Shown in pieces: positions 12,001 to 20,640 of a DNA stretch of 64,000 nucleotides. The position numbers and the translations under genes were made by a program. The number at the start of each line of letters is the position of its first letter. Position 1 is the stretch's first letter. This stretch comes from Limnomonas spitsbergensis (Eukaryota > Chlorophyta > Chlorophyceae > Chlamydomonadales), in assembly GCA_037349105.1 (NCBI GenBank), contig JAYJMM010000060.1:124501-188500 (forward strand). The letters run 5' to 3'. The notes under the pieces are model-generated. The model had not been told where the DNA came from. It ran no database searches and saw only the letters and a program-made list of their open reading frames with translations.

Positions 12001-15000
12001 TAAGGGCAGCGGGGTAAAAACACAACGAGAGCAAGGGCAGCGGGGTAAAAACACAACGAGCATAAGGGCAGCGGGGTAAAAACACAACGAGCGTAAGGGC
12101 AGCGGGGTAAAAACACAACGAGCGTAAGGGCAGCGGGGTAAAAACACAACGAGCGTAAGGGCAGCGGGGTAAAAACACAACGAGCGTAAGGGCAGCGGGG
12201 TAAAAACACAACGAGCATAAGGGCAGCGGGGTAAAAACACAACGAGCATAAGGGCAGCGGGGTAAAAACACAACGAGCATAAGGGCAGCGGGGTAAAAAC
12301 ACAACGAGCATAAGGGCAGCGGGGTAAAAACACAACGAGCGTAAGGGCAGCGGGGTAAAAACACAACGAGCGTAAGGGCAGCGGGGTAAAAACACAACGA
12401 GCGTAAGGGCAGCGGGGTAAAAACACAACGAGCATAAGGGCAGCGGGGTAAAAACACAACGAGCATAAGGGCAGCGGGGTAAAAACACAACGAGCGTAAG
12501 GGCAGCGGGGTAAAAACACAACGAGCGTAAGGGCAGCGGGGTAAAAACACAACGAGCGTAAGGGCAGCGGGGTAAAAACACAACGAGAGTAAGGGCAGCG
12601 GGGTAAAAACACAACGAGCGTAAGGGCAGCGGGGTAAAAACACAACGAGCGTAAGGGCAGCGGGGTAAAAACACAACGAGCATAAGGGCAGCGGGGTAAA
12701 AACACAACGAGCGTAAGGGCAGCGGGGTAAAAACACAACGAGCGTAAGGGCAGCGGGGTAAAAACACAACGAGAGTAAGGGCAGCGGGGTAAAAACACAA
12801 CGAGCATAAGGGCAGCGGGGTAAAAACACAACGAGCGTAAGGGCAGCGGGGTAAAAACACAACGAGAGTAAGGGCAGCGGGGTAAAAACACAACGAGCGT
12901 AAGGGCAGCGGGGTAAAAACACAACGAGCATAAGGGCAGCGGGGTAAAAACACAACGAGCATAAGGGCAGCGGGGTAAAAACACAACGAGCATAAGGGCA
13001 GCGGGGTAAAAACATAACGAGCATAAGGGCAGCGGGGTAAAAACACAACGAGCATAAGGGCAGCGGGGTAAAAACACAACGAGCGTAAGGGCAGCGGGGT
13101 AAAAACACAACGAGCATAAGGGCAGCGGGGTAAAAACACAACGAGCAGAAGGGCAGCGGGGTAAAAACACAACGAGCGTAAGGGCAGCGGGGTAAAAACA
13201 CAACGAGAGTAAGGGCAGCGGGGTAAAAACACAACGAGCATAAGGGCAGCGGGGTAAAAACACAACGAGCATAAGGGCAGCGGGGTAAAAACACAACGAG
13301 CATAAGGGCAGCGGGGTAAAAACACAACGAGCGTAAGGGCAGCGGGGTAAAAACACAACGAGCGTAAGGGCAGCGGGGTAAAAACACAACGAGCATAAGG
13401 GCAGCGGGGTAAAAACACAACGAGCAGAAGGGCAGCGGGGTAAAAACACAACGAGCGTAAGGGCAGCGGGGTAAAAACACAACGAGAGTAAGGGCAGCGG
13501 GGTAAAAACACAACGAGCATAAGGGCAGCGGGGTAAAAACACAACGAGCATAAGGGCAGCGGGGTAAAAACACAACGAGCATAAGGGCAGCGGGGTAAAA
13601 ACACAACGAGCGTAAGGGCAGCGGGGTAAAAACACAACGAGCATAAGGGCAGCGGGGTAAAAACACAACGAGCATAAGGGCAGCGGGGTAAAAACATAAC
13701 GAGCATAAGGGCAGCGGGGTAAAAACACAACGAGCATAAGGGCAGCGGGGTAAAAACACAACGAGCGTAAGGGCAGCGGGGTAAAAACACAACGAGCATA
13801 AGGGCAGCGGGGTAAAAACACAACGAGCAGAAGGGCAGCGGGGTAAAAACACAACGAGCGTAAGGGCAGCGGGGTAAAAACACAACGAGAGTAAGGGCAG
13901 CGGGGTAAAAACACAACGAGCATAAGGGCAGCGGGGTAAAAACACAACGAGCATAAGGGCAGCGGGGTAAAAACACAACGAGCATAAGGGCAGCGGGGTA
14001 AAAACACAACGAGCGTAAGGGCAGCGGGGTAAAAACACAACGAGCGTAAGGGCAGCGGGGTAAAAACACAACGAGCATAAGGGCAGCGGGGTAAAAACAC
14101 AACGAGCAGAAGGGCAGCGGGGTAAAAACACAACGAGCGTAAGGGCAGCGGGGTAAAAACACAACGAGAGTAAGGGCAGCGGGGTAAAAACACAACGAGC
14201 ATAAGGGCAGCGGGGTAAAAACACAACGAGCATAAGGGCAGCGGGGTAAAAACACAACGAGCATAAGGGCAGCGGGGTAAAAACACAACGAGCGTAAGGG
14301 CAGCGGGGTAAAAACACAACGAGCGTAAGGGCAGCGGGGTAAAAACACAACGAGCATAAGGGCAGCGGGGTAAAAACACAACGAGCGTAAGGGCAGCGGG
14401 GTAAAAACACAACGAGCATAAGGGCAGCGGGGTAAAAACACAACGAGCATAAGGGCAGCGGGGTAAAAACACAACGAGCATAAGGGCAGCGGGGCGAAAA
14501 CATTTACTTCAGGGTTTAGTCAGAACATTGCCATCAGGGTTTAGGCTTAAGGGTTTAGTAAGATGCTTTTGGTGTTATACCCTAGACCCGTCACCCTCGG
14601 ATAGCTCCTCACGTGGTCAGGAATCCGAAGAAGAGCCCGATGACCAGCCCTCCGCCTGCCAGCCAAGAGAACTCCCGCAGCACCGCAGACACCTCCAGCA
14701 ACCAACCCGGCAGCGGCTGATGACTCTTGCCAGGCCCCCCCTGCTCCCCGCCAACGCCTCCGCCGCCCCACAACCAGGAGCCGCCCCCAGCAGCAGCCAA
14801 GGCCGCCGCGTCCAGCGTGGTGGGTGTGGGATCGGGGAAGGGGCTGCTGCTGCGGCTGGCGCCCGTCACGCGCTTGCCGAAGACGCGGACAGCTGCACCG
14901 ACGTGCTGCTCCTGCTCGGCGAGCTTTCGTAGGAAGATGTCGAAGAGGACCTGTGGGGCGGGGGAGGGAGGGGGCAGTGCCAGTGTGTGGATTAATTGTG

Positions 15001-18000
15001 CAGAAAGATGTCAAACAGGACACCAAATTCGCGTCTGGAAAACCCTATGAGATTCTTGTCCCGTTGTAGGACCCTGATATCTACCTGGACACCACCCTAT
15101 ATACCCTAAACCCTATATACCCTTAACCCTATATACCCTAAACCCTCTATACCCTAAACCCTCTATACCCTTAACCCTATATACCCTAAACCCTCTATCC
15201 CCTAAACCCTATATACCCTCAACCCTATATACCCTCAACCCTATATACCCTAAACCCTATATACCCTAAACCCTCTATATCCTAAACCCTATATACCATA
15301 AACCCTCTATACCCTTAACCCTATATACCCTAAACCCTATATACTCTAAACCCTATATACCCTAAACCCCTTATACCCTAAACCCTATATACCCTAAACC
15401 CTATGTACCCTAAACCCTCTATACCCTAAACCCTATATACCCTAAACCCTATATACCCTTAACCCTATATACCCTAAACCCTCTGAGCCCTAAATCCCTA
15501 AATACCCGAAATCCTACATACCCTAAACCCTGTATACCCTAAACCACATATACCCTAAACCTTATAAACAATAAAGGTATATACCCTACCAGGCCACTGG
15601 CATCGTTGAACAGGCTCTCCCCCTCCAGCAGAGTGGACAGCAGTTCCGGCGCCCCGCCTGCCTTGAGCGCGGCCGTCACTGAGGGGGGGGCGGGGGGGGC
15701 AGGGTCGTCACTGAGGGGGGGGGGGGCGGGGGGGCAGCCAGGGTCGTCACTGGGGGGGGGGGGGGGGCAGGGTCGTCACTGGGAGAGGGAGGGGGGGCCA
15801 GGGTCGTCACTGGGGGGGGGAGGGGACCTCCAGCGCCCCACCTGCCTTTCGCGTGGCCGTCACCTGAGGGGGGGGGCGGGGGGCCAGGGTCGTCAATTGG
15901 GGGGGAGGGGAGCTCCGGCGCCTCGCCTGCCTTGAGCGTGGCCGTCACTGAGGGGGGGAGGGGGGGCAGCCAGGGTCGTCAGCAGTCTCCCGTCCCTGTC
16001 CCCCACACAGGGACACAGGACGCGGGCCGTTTTGGCAAAAAATCCCGTACTGTATTATATTGTATCGGTACGGTCCACCATGGTGCAACAACTGGAAATC
16101 CACACTTTGATTGGGAATCCACACTATTGAATCCCGTATTGGGCCAAAGTCCCATATCGTATCGCGGCGTATCTTATTATCGTATTCCTGAACCCTGCCC
16201 CCCGACGAATGAGGAAACAAGGGCCAGGCAATCACAGAAAGACGCCGGCCTCTTCATCTCGACACCACGAGGGCCTCCCACGCGCCCAAGTGATCCAGCG
16301 GGCCAACACCCTGGCAACCCTAAGAGCCGCGCGCCCTTCAGCGGCACTTCAACGGAGCAGCAAGCGCGGGCCACAATTCAACTGTCCCCCAATTCATCAA
16401 AGCTTCAACTGGTTCACACTTCATCGAAAAAATGAGATGGATCCCAGTTTAGTGTTACAGTGTGCAGAATGCAGGGTTTAGGGCACCCACGTCCAACCCT
16501 GGCCGTTCAGGTCACCACTCACCTGCCACTGCGTCTGTACCACTCACCCACCACTGCATCGGTACCACTCACCTGCCACTGCATCAAATGCACTCACCTG
16601 TCACTGCATTCGCACCATTCACCTACCACTACATCTGTACCACTCACCTGCCACTGCATCTGTACCACTCACCTACCACTGCATCTGTACCACTCACCTG
16701 TCACTGCATCTGTACTAGCCACCATGTTGCTGAACAGGACAACATGCACCCACGTCCAGCCCTGGTTGTCCAGGACACCACTCACCAGCAACTGCATCTG
16801 TACCACTCACCTGCCACTGCATCTGTACTAGCCACCATGCTGCTGAACAGGGCAACATGCACCCAGGTCCAACCCTGGTCGTCGAGGCCGAGGCCGTACA
16901 GGAGGATGGGTATGGATAGAAAGGTGCCGATAGCCACCACGGCGAATGCAAAGGTCAGAGACAGCAGCAGCACCTAAGCGAAGGGGGAGGGGAGAGGGGT
17001 TTAGGGTTAAGGATGAGGGACAGGTGGAGGTCAGACACAGCAACAGCACCTACGCGAAGTGGGAGGGGGGGGGTAAGGTTAGGGTTAAGGATGGGGGAGA
17101 GGTAGTGGTCAGAGACAGCAGCAGCACCTAAGTAGAGATGCCGGTCAAGATTTGGTCCCCACCCTGCCCAGGGGAGCCCAGTGCTTTTATGTTAGGTGAT
17201 AGCCCCCAGGCAGCAGGCACGTCTTCACACGTCTCCACACTTTATCACATTTGGATGTAAACAATTGAACCCTGAAATATGAAATAAAAAATCACCGGGG
17301 GTGCCCATTTAATCCTTAACCCTAAACCCTAAAACAAGAGGACAATCCAACCTGGCGACGGAATGCAGCAGCGGCAGGGGCAGTGACAGTCCATGGCAAG
17401 TGGAAAGTGAAAAATGTGTCCACTTCGATCATGAATAAAAGAATGCATCGCAGTATGGTACCTTCTTGAAAAGAAAGTAGTCCACTCTGACAGCGGAATC
17501 CAGCAGCAGCGGCGGCAGGAACACGTAGAAAAACACCTCTGCTGGCTGCATCCCGAGCCATAGCGTGATGGCGTTTCCAAACCTGGTTAAAAACAGCGTT
17601 CATGAATACGGTTTAAGACTTTTCAAGGTGACACTGGGTGGTAGCTCACCTGGTGCTACGGCCCAACGGGTGGCTTCCTTAATCCACGCTTCAGGGCGCA
17701 TTATTTATTTATTTAATTATACATATATATATATAGATATATATATATTTTTTTTAATTAATTATATATATATTATCTTATATTATATTAATTATCTTAT
17801 ATTAATTATATATATATTATCTTATATTATATTTAATTATCTTAATTATATTATATTAATTATATTATATTATAAATATTAATTATATTATATTATATTA
17901 ATTATATTAATTAACTATATATATATTTAATTATATATATTAATTATATATATTAATTATATACATTAATTATATATATTAATTATATTATATTAATTCT

Positions 18001-18200
18001 ATTATATATTATATATATATATATATATTTACCTTATATTATATGTATATATTTACCTTATATTATATATATATATTTACCTTATATTTACCTTATATAT
18101 ATATATATTTACCTTATATTTACCTTATAAACATATATTTACCTTATATTGACATTATATGTACCTTATATATATATATATATATACCTTATATTTACCT

Positions 18201-18246
<46 letters not shown>

Positions 18247-18255
18247 ATATTTACC

Positions 18256-18298
<43 letters not shown>

Positions 18299-18395
18299 TT
18301 ATATTTACCTTATATATATATATATTTACCTTATATTATATATATATATATTTACCTTATATTTACCTTATATATATATATATATACTATATATA

Positions 18396-18471
<76 letters not shown>

Positions 18472-18479
18472 TATATATA

Positions 18480-18523
<44 letters not shown>

Positions 18524-19852
18524 TATATATATATATATATATATACTATATATATATATATATATATAAGGTGATCATGCCATCATGCCATGCCCATCAT
18601 GCCATCATGCCATGCCCATCATGCCATGCCCATCATGCCATGCCCATCATGCCATGCCCATCAAGCCATGCCCATCATGCCATGCCAATTATGACATGCC
18701 CATCAAGCCATGCCCATCAAGCCATGCCCATCATGCCATGCCCATCATGCCATGCCCATCATGCCATGCCAATTATGCCATGCCCATCATGCCATGCCCA
18801 TCATGCCATGCCCATCATGCCATGCCAATTATGACATGCCCATCATGCCATGCCCATCAAGCCATGCCCATCATGCCATGCCCATCATGCCATGCCCATC
18901 ATGCCATGCCCATCAAGCCATGCCCATCAAGCCATGCCCATCATGCCATGCCCATCAAGCCATGCCCATCATGCCATGCCCATCATGCCATGCCCATCAT
19001 GCCATGCCCATCATGCCATGCCCATCATGCCATGCCCATCATGCCATGCGCGCTCACCTGCCGAGATTGTAGCGATATGCCAGACCCTGGCAGACAGCAC
19101 CTGAGGGGCATGATCACGCGCCATGAAAACACGTTAAAGGTCGGCACGGGGCATGATCAAGCACCATGTATGCAAGGGGAGTTTGGTGGGGTGCATGAAC
19201 AAGCGCCATGCACACTAGGGGAGTCCATGAGGGGGCATGATCACGTGCCATGCAAACAAGTTTAAGCTTGGCAGGGGGAATGATCAAGCACCATAAATGC
19301 AACGTAAAGCTCATAAGGGGGCATGATGAAGTGCCATGCACGCAAGGCTATATTCAGCAACAAACGCCATGCATGCAAGGTATTTGCCACGGCTTGCCAT
19401 AATATGGAAGGCTGTATCTAAGAGAGAAAACTTTTCAGGATGAGCATGATCAAGCCTCGTGCAGGCAAGGCTGTACTGTATAGGGTTGCAGCCAGGAGGG
19501 GTTGCCATGCTGTGGGGCCAGATGATGATATGAGGGGTCTCCCTGTGGATTCATGCGGTCCCAGCCTGCGCATCTCACCCACGAACAGCACGTTCAGGGC
19601 AGAGTATTTTACGGAAGCCATCGTTGCGACCAGCAACGCAACGGCCACGAAGAGCACTGCATCGTATGCGGAATCCGGCACGGCGCAGAAGTTGTAATGG
19701 GTGGGATCGTTGACGCGATGGCTGTAGGAGACGTTCGAATTCTCGCAGGAGAATCGGCCTAGCATGGAGGCCACGGATGCGGTCTGATTCACCCACGACA
19801 CCGCATCGATGGTTTCGCCATCCGGGACGATTGTCTTCATGATGGCATCCAT
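1..19852 (-). CDS. CPA1-family Na+/H+ antiporter, 13 exons, 3' end outside window
   Basis: Integral membrane cation/proton antiporter of the NHE/NHX/SOS1 superfamily, expected to exchange Na+ (or K+) for H+. Exons, minus strand: 19852-19579, 19100-19058, 17582-17462, 16973-16811, 15678-15590, 14950-14613, 5129-5014, 4679-4505, 3978-3792, 3115-3055, 2060-2014, 542-432, 65-1. All junctions are GT-AG and phases match, giving 596 codons plus 2 nt. Motifs seen: [10 protein letters not shown] (about 127-136), ASTDAVAVTAALK (about 194-206), [14 protein letters not shown] (217-230) with the N-D pair at 225-226 and Glu221, and GGLRG (503-507). The N-D pair and Glu are the residues typical of electroneutral CPA1 exchangers. 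Many hydrophobic segments fit a 10-13 helix membrane domain; the cytoplasmic tail would lie beyond position 1. ATG 19852 follows an in-frame TAA by 10 codons, but an acceptor-like CTTCAG sits just upstream, so an earlier exon is possible. Whether it is SOS1-like, NHX-like or sperm-NHE-like cannot be decided without the tail. Confidence 0.92.
402..975 (-). repeat. Three tandem copies of the exon 12 acceptor region
   Basis: The exon 12 5' part and its G-rich intron flank are repeated at about 602-690, 731-820 and 870-955 with 128-135 bp spacing. Copies keep the AG and most of the [14 protein letters not shown] coding sequence. Confidence 0.88.
432..542 (-). CDS. Antiporter exon 12 (last membrane helix)
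   Basis: Acceptor CCCCAG|GGACTA, donor AAGCAG|GTCAGG, exactly 37 codons. It encodes [20 protein letters not shown] followed by MGWLKLN, matching the last helix (G-x-V-x-x-T-L-L-I-N) of CPA1 exchangers. Three copies of its 5' half follow upstream. Confidence 0.92.
1060..1150. repeat. Fragment of a GTACCG-rich dispersed element
   Basis: Resembles 55935-56100 and, inverted, 26210-26345: CCCGTA-TCGTTTACCGCA, CGCACC, then GAAAACACCG and GGCCAT. It leads directly into the 20-bp array. Confidence 0.6.
1150..1890. repeat. 20-bp minisatellite in antiporter intron
   Basis: About 37 units of 20 bp starting GGCCATCTGCTG, with two tail types (ACCAATCC and AACGCACC). It is intronic, between exons 11 and 12. 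Open frames across it are artefacts of the stop-free unit. Confidence 0.95.
2014..2060 (-). CDS. Antiporter exon 11 (47 nt)
   Basis: Acceptor CCTCAG|ATACCC, donor GAAATG|GTGAGG. It encodes [15 protein letters not shown], a loop leading to the last membrane helix; phases 1 and 0 fit both neighbours. Confidence 0.75.
2220..2600. repeat. Intron with degenerate telomere-like CCCTAAA tracts
   Basis: Scattered AACCCTA, CCCTAAACC and CCCTACAC motifs; no gene seen. Confidence 0.6.
2605..2790 (+). mobile_element. MITE-like element, copy 1
   Basis: About 185 bp with inverted ends related to TTTGCC-TCCCTC and GAGGGCAGGCAAATC, and internal TTTGGGGTTGAGGGAT and TTTGCCCTGAGGGCAG. Related copies are at 46405-46610, 49560-49755 and (inverted) 62645-62845. 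Confidence 0.7.
2852..3008 (-). repeat. SINE-like fragment joined to a copy of the exon 10 donor region
   Basis: AAAGAAAAAAAGCTACGCC...GGAAACAACGCAGCC matches the SINE-like family. It is followed by a near-identical copy of the exon 10 end (AQTMLTLQA then the GTCAGT donor) about 110 bp from the true exon. Confidence 0.75.
3055..3115 (-). CDS. Antiporter exon 10 (GGLRG motif)
   Basis: Acceptor GCGCAG|GGTGGC, donor AAGCAG|GTCAGT. It encodes [25 protein letters not shown] with its Arg is a universal CPA1 signature. The 3' part and donor are duplicated at about 2945-3008, where the GGLRG half is missing. Confidence 0.93.
3140..3790. other. Intron 9, no gene; short tandem repeat
   Basis: A-rich sequence with a 21-bp motif containing AAAAGGAGTGTACTGAGAT repeated three times at 3383-3452. 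No further exon found. Confidence 0.6.
3792..3978 (-). CDS. Antiporter exon 9
   Basis: Acceptor GGCCAG|GCTGTC, donor ACCATG|GTGAGG, 62 codons. It has a short acidic loop (LDEDHG), a hydrophobic helix and [17 protein letters not shown] leading into the GGLRG exon. Confidence 0.88.
4050..4265 (-). repeat. Two tandem copies of the exon 9 acceptor region
   Basis: Copies near 4080-4110 and 4195-4260 retain [20 protein letters not shown] and LSFVHDE-like coding plus the AG. They are decayed relative to [16 protein letters not shown] in the true exon. Confidence 0.8.
4280..4505 (-). repeat. Decayed tandem copies of the exon 8 donor region
   Basis: About six units of 35-40 bp sharing CTGCTGACTCAGCACCTGAT, resembling the exon 8 end (GTCAGCAGCACC...CTGATCAG|GT on the minus strand). 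Confidence 0.75.
4505..4679 (-). CDS. Antiporter exon 8
   Basis: Acceptor TGGGCAG|GTGTGA, donor ATCAG|GTGATG. It encodes [11 protein letters not shown] and then [18 protein letters not shown], ending STNFLIR. Together with exon 7 this gives SGVIAVV, as in related exchangers. Confidence 0.92.
4730..4870 (-). repeat. LINE 3'-end fragment, copy 1
   Basis: Shares GCTGCATGCC...CGGCCAGAG...TGTAGCTGA-CATGTAGC with 43626-43785, 48721-48900 and 49990-50165. The terminal part matches the end of the LINE at 52600-52680. Confidence 0.55.
4935..5010 (-). repeat. Copy of the exon 7 donor region
   Basis: Encodes [10 protein letters not shown] on the minus strand with donor GGGTGAGC; a near-copy of the true exon end at 5014-5050. 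Confidence 0.75.
5014..5129 (-). CDS. Antiporter exon 7
   Basis: Acceptor CTTGCAG|CCAGAT, donor TCATCAG|GTGAGC. It encodes [19 protein letters not shown] and ends AYLASSG, matching the (I/V)E-x-T-(L/V)-T-...-SG segment of SOS1/NHE proteins. It is separated from exon 6 by a 9.5 kb intron carrying the 31-bp array. Confidence 0.92.
5121..5240 (-). repeat. Tandem copies of the exon 7 acceptor region
   Basis: The true acceptor plus three further units of about 32 bp, each with CAACA-CTGG-TG-AAGGC and ACACAAC spacers. The last unit grades into the 31-bp array. Confidence 0.85.
5240..14500. repeat. 9.2 kb minisatellite of 31-bp units in intron 6
   Basis: About 300 units of 30-31 bp, each containing AACACAACGAGC, TAAGGGCAGCGGGGT and an A4 or A5 run. 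Variants include GCGTAAG/GCATAAG/GAGTAAG, GGTAGC, GCAGAAG and GGGTTAA. It contains segmental duplications (offsets 1692 bp and 681 bp). The minus strand has almost no stops, giving overlapping frames up to 1524 codons with repeated [18 protein letters not shown] peptides. There is no start context, no domain and no frame constraint, so I treat it as non-coding. Confidence 0.97.
14613..14950 (-). CDS. Antiporter exon 6 (loop and helix)
   Basis: Acceptor CCACAG|GTCCTC, donor ACCAC|GTGAGG, 112 codons plus 2 nt. It starts [14 protein letters not shown] long Ala/Gly/Pro/Ser-rich insertion of about 60 residues, probably a cytoplasmic loop expansion, is followed by helix [18 protein letters not shown]. 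Confidence 0.88.
14985..15040 (-). repeat. Copy of the exon 6 acceptor region
   Basis: CAGAAAGATGTCAAACAGGAC at 15000-15020 mirrors AGGAAGATGTCGAAGAGGAC at the exon 6 start (14931-14950). Confidence 0.6.
15080..15575. repeat. Telomere-like 14-15 bp array (CCCTATATACCCTAAA)
   Basis: About 33 units of CCCTATATACCCTAAAC with TCTATA, TTAACC and CATA variants in intron 5. Interstitial, degenerate and flanked by exons on both sides, so not a chromosome end. Confidence 0.93.
15590..15678 (-). CDS. Antiporter exon 5 (ESLFND catalytic segment)
   Basis: Acceptor CTCAG|TGACGG, donor CTG|GTAGGG. It encodes [13 protein letters not shown] and then [14 protein letters not shown], the most diagnostic CPA1 signature; Asn-Asp is the ion-binding pair. 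Confidence 0.95.
15681..16000. repeat. G-tract array with copies of the exon 5 acceptor
   Basis: Runs of 8-13 G alternate with CAGGGTCGTCACTG. Two larger copies (about 15830-15870 and 15912-15955) retain [12 protein letters not shown] and [16 protein letters not shown] coding before CTCAG. Confidence 0.85.
16020..16200. repeat. CCCGTAT-rich dispersed repeat fragment
   Basis: AAAAATCCCGTACTG...CGGTACGGTCCACC...AATCCCGTATTGGG; same family as 57720-58015. The rest to 16460 shows no feature. Confidence 0.5.
16465..16810 (-). repeat. 23-24 bp array of exon 4 donor sites plus partial exon copies
   Basis: Plus-strand units CCACTCACCTGCCACTGCAT equal, on the minus strand, the exon 4 end GCAGTGGCAG|GTGAGTGG. 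About ten units occur. A 65-bp copy of the exon 3' part at about 16712-16775 still encodes [20 protein letters not shown] with an intact donor; a more decayed copy is at 16480-16515. Confidence 0.9.
16811..16973 (-). CDS. Antiporter exon 4 (VASTDAVA)
   Basis: Acceptor CTTAG|GTGCTG, donor GTGGCAG|GTGAGT, 54 codons plus one base. Two membrane helices are separated by a short DDQGW loop. It ends with the S-T-D-(A/P)-V-A motif that precedes the discontinuous helix in CPA1 proteins. Both ends have tandem copies in the flanking introns. Confidence 0.92.
16975..17135 (-). repeat. Two copies of the exon 4 acceptor region
   Basis: CAGACACAGCAACAGCACCTA (17031-17051) and CAGAGACAGCAGCAGCACCT (17111-17130) copy the exon 4 start, separated by AGGGTTAAGGATGRGGG spacers. 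Confidence 0.85.
17462..17582 (-). CDS. Antiporter exon 3 ([10 protein letters not shown] helix)
   Basis: Encodes 40 codons including [15 protein letters not shown], the conserved helix of CPA1 exchangers, ending FKK at donor AAG|GTACCA. Acceptor is AACCAG|GTTTGG. A decayed partial copy lies downstream near 17330-17395. Confidence 0.9.
17700..18570. repeat. AT-rich (TA)n / TTACCTTATAT microsatellite
   Basis: Long TA runs interspersed with TTACCTTATA and TTAATTATA, within intron 2. Confidence 0.97.
18572..19050. repeat. 14-bp minisatellite (CCATCATGCCATGC)
   Basis: About 34 units with ATCAAGCC and AATTATGCC variants, ending at the donor side of exon 2. Confidence 0.97.
19058..19100 (-). CDS. 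Antiporter exon 2 (43 nt microexon)
   Basis: CAG|GT...CAG|GTGAGC. Phase 1 in, phase 2 out, so it is the only small exon that links exon 1 to exon 3 in frame. It encodes roughly [13 protein letters not shown]. It is short and not recognisable on its own; the call rests on phase and splice sites. Confidence 0.65.
19100..19480. repeat. Degenerate 50-60 bp tandem repeat (GGGGCATGATCA)
   Basis: About seven units containing GGCATGATCAAGCRCCATG and ATGCAAG, in intron 1. Confidence 0.8.
19579..19852 (-). CDS. Antiporter exon 1 (N-terminal region)
   Basis: Encodes residues 1-91 plus one base (phase 1), ending at donor G|GTGAGA. It has an extracellular-type stretch with sequons NQT and NVS, then a hydrophobic helix around [17 protein letters not shown]. 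The Met start is the first after an in-frame stop; the alternative is an internal exon starting at 19863. Confidence 0.75.
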
Positions 19853-19863
19853 CGACGTGGAGT

Positions 19864-20640
19864 CTGAAGATTTGAATGATTAACGCTACCGGTACCGGTA
19901 TTAGATTTCTTGGCAGAGATCGCAGCGGGGAAGCTCAGCAAGCAGGGCTTACTAAGCACGTGCTCATGCTGGGTAGTGTGCCGCTATTGATTGGGGGAAA
20001 TTCATCAGTGTACGCCGGAAAGAGAGATAGAAGACGCTACAAATCGTGGCTTTCAAGGAAGGACGGGAGGAGTTACCTGATTTACGAACATGAACGGGTA
20101 TGGACCACCATGGTGGTATGGACAACGGATTTCTTTGGGGCAGGGTGCCAAGGAGATAGAGCGATAGGAGCAGGGGGCAAGAGGCACACAATTGAATTGT
20201 TAAGGTCCCCTACCTACCTAAAGCCTGGTTAATGTTTAAGGCAACGACGTAAGATAAAAGGAGTGGGCACAAGTCAACGACATTAGTATAGTAGTACACC
20301 TCTGCTGCCTGTTGGGCCCTGCTCAAAATAAAAGGCTCGGCCGCGTTGGCGCCCAATTGTCCCGTTGGTCGAAAGAAGAGGAACATAAGTTGAGACGTAA
20401 ATGGAAAGAAGGAGAAGAACACAAAGGAGAAAGAAATACCCCCCCCCAAAAAAAAAGGAAAAGGCAACCCGAAGTATTGACGGGAAAAGGCAGCCCGGAA
20501 GTATTGACCCTCCCCCCTCAAGCATTCAAGAAGAAGCAATAGAGAATCTAAAAAAGTGTAGAAAATCTATTCCCCAACAAGGCAAAGAAAAGCAACAAAC
20601 TAGGCATCAACAATGCCTTACACGTCCTCATAAAGATCAG
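19864..20640. other. Region 5' of the antiporter, no gene recognised
   Basis: Holds the likely antiporter promoter and 5' UTR, or an intron if an earlier exon exists. A purine-rich AGAAGGAGAAG / AAAAAAAAGGAAAAGG stretch lies at 20385-20480. No clear promoter element. Confidence 0.4.

Noticed and set aside
4937..14503. Minus-strand open frames of 490-1524 codons with [14 protein letters not shown] repeats
   Set aside because: The 31-bp unit has almost no stop in any minus-strand frame, so open frames overlap in all three registers. No start context or domain, and the region lies inside the exon 6-7 intron.
15080..15575. Chromosome end (telomere)
   Set aside because: CCCTAAA-like units are degenerate, mixed with TATATA and flanked by exons of one gene on both sides.
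17700..18570. Ile/Tyr-rich plus-strand frame over the TA repeat
   Set aside because: Simple-sequence artefact.
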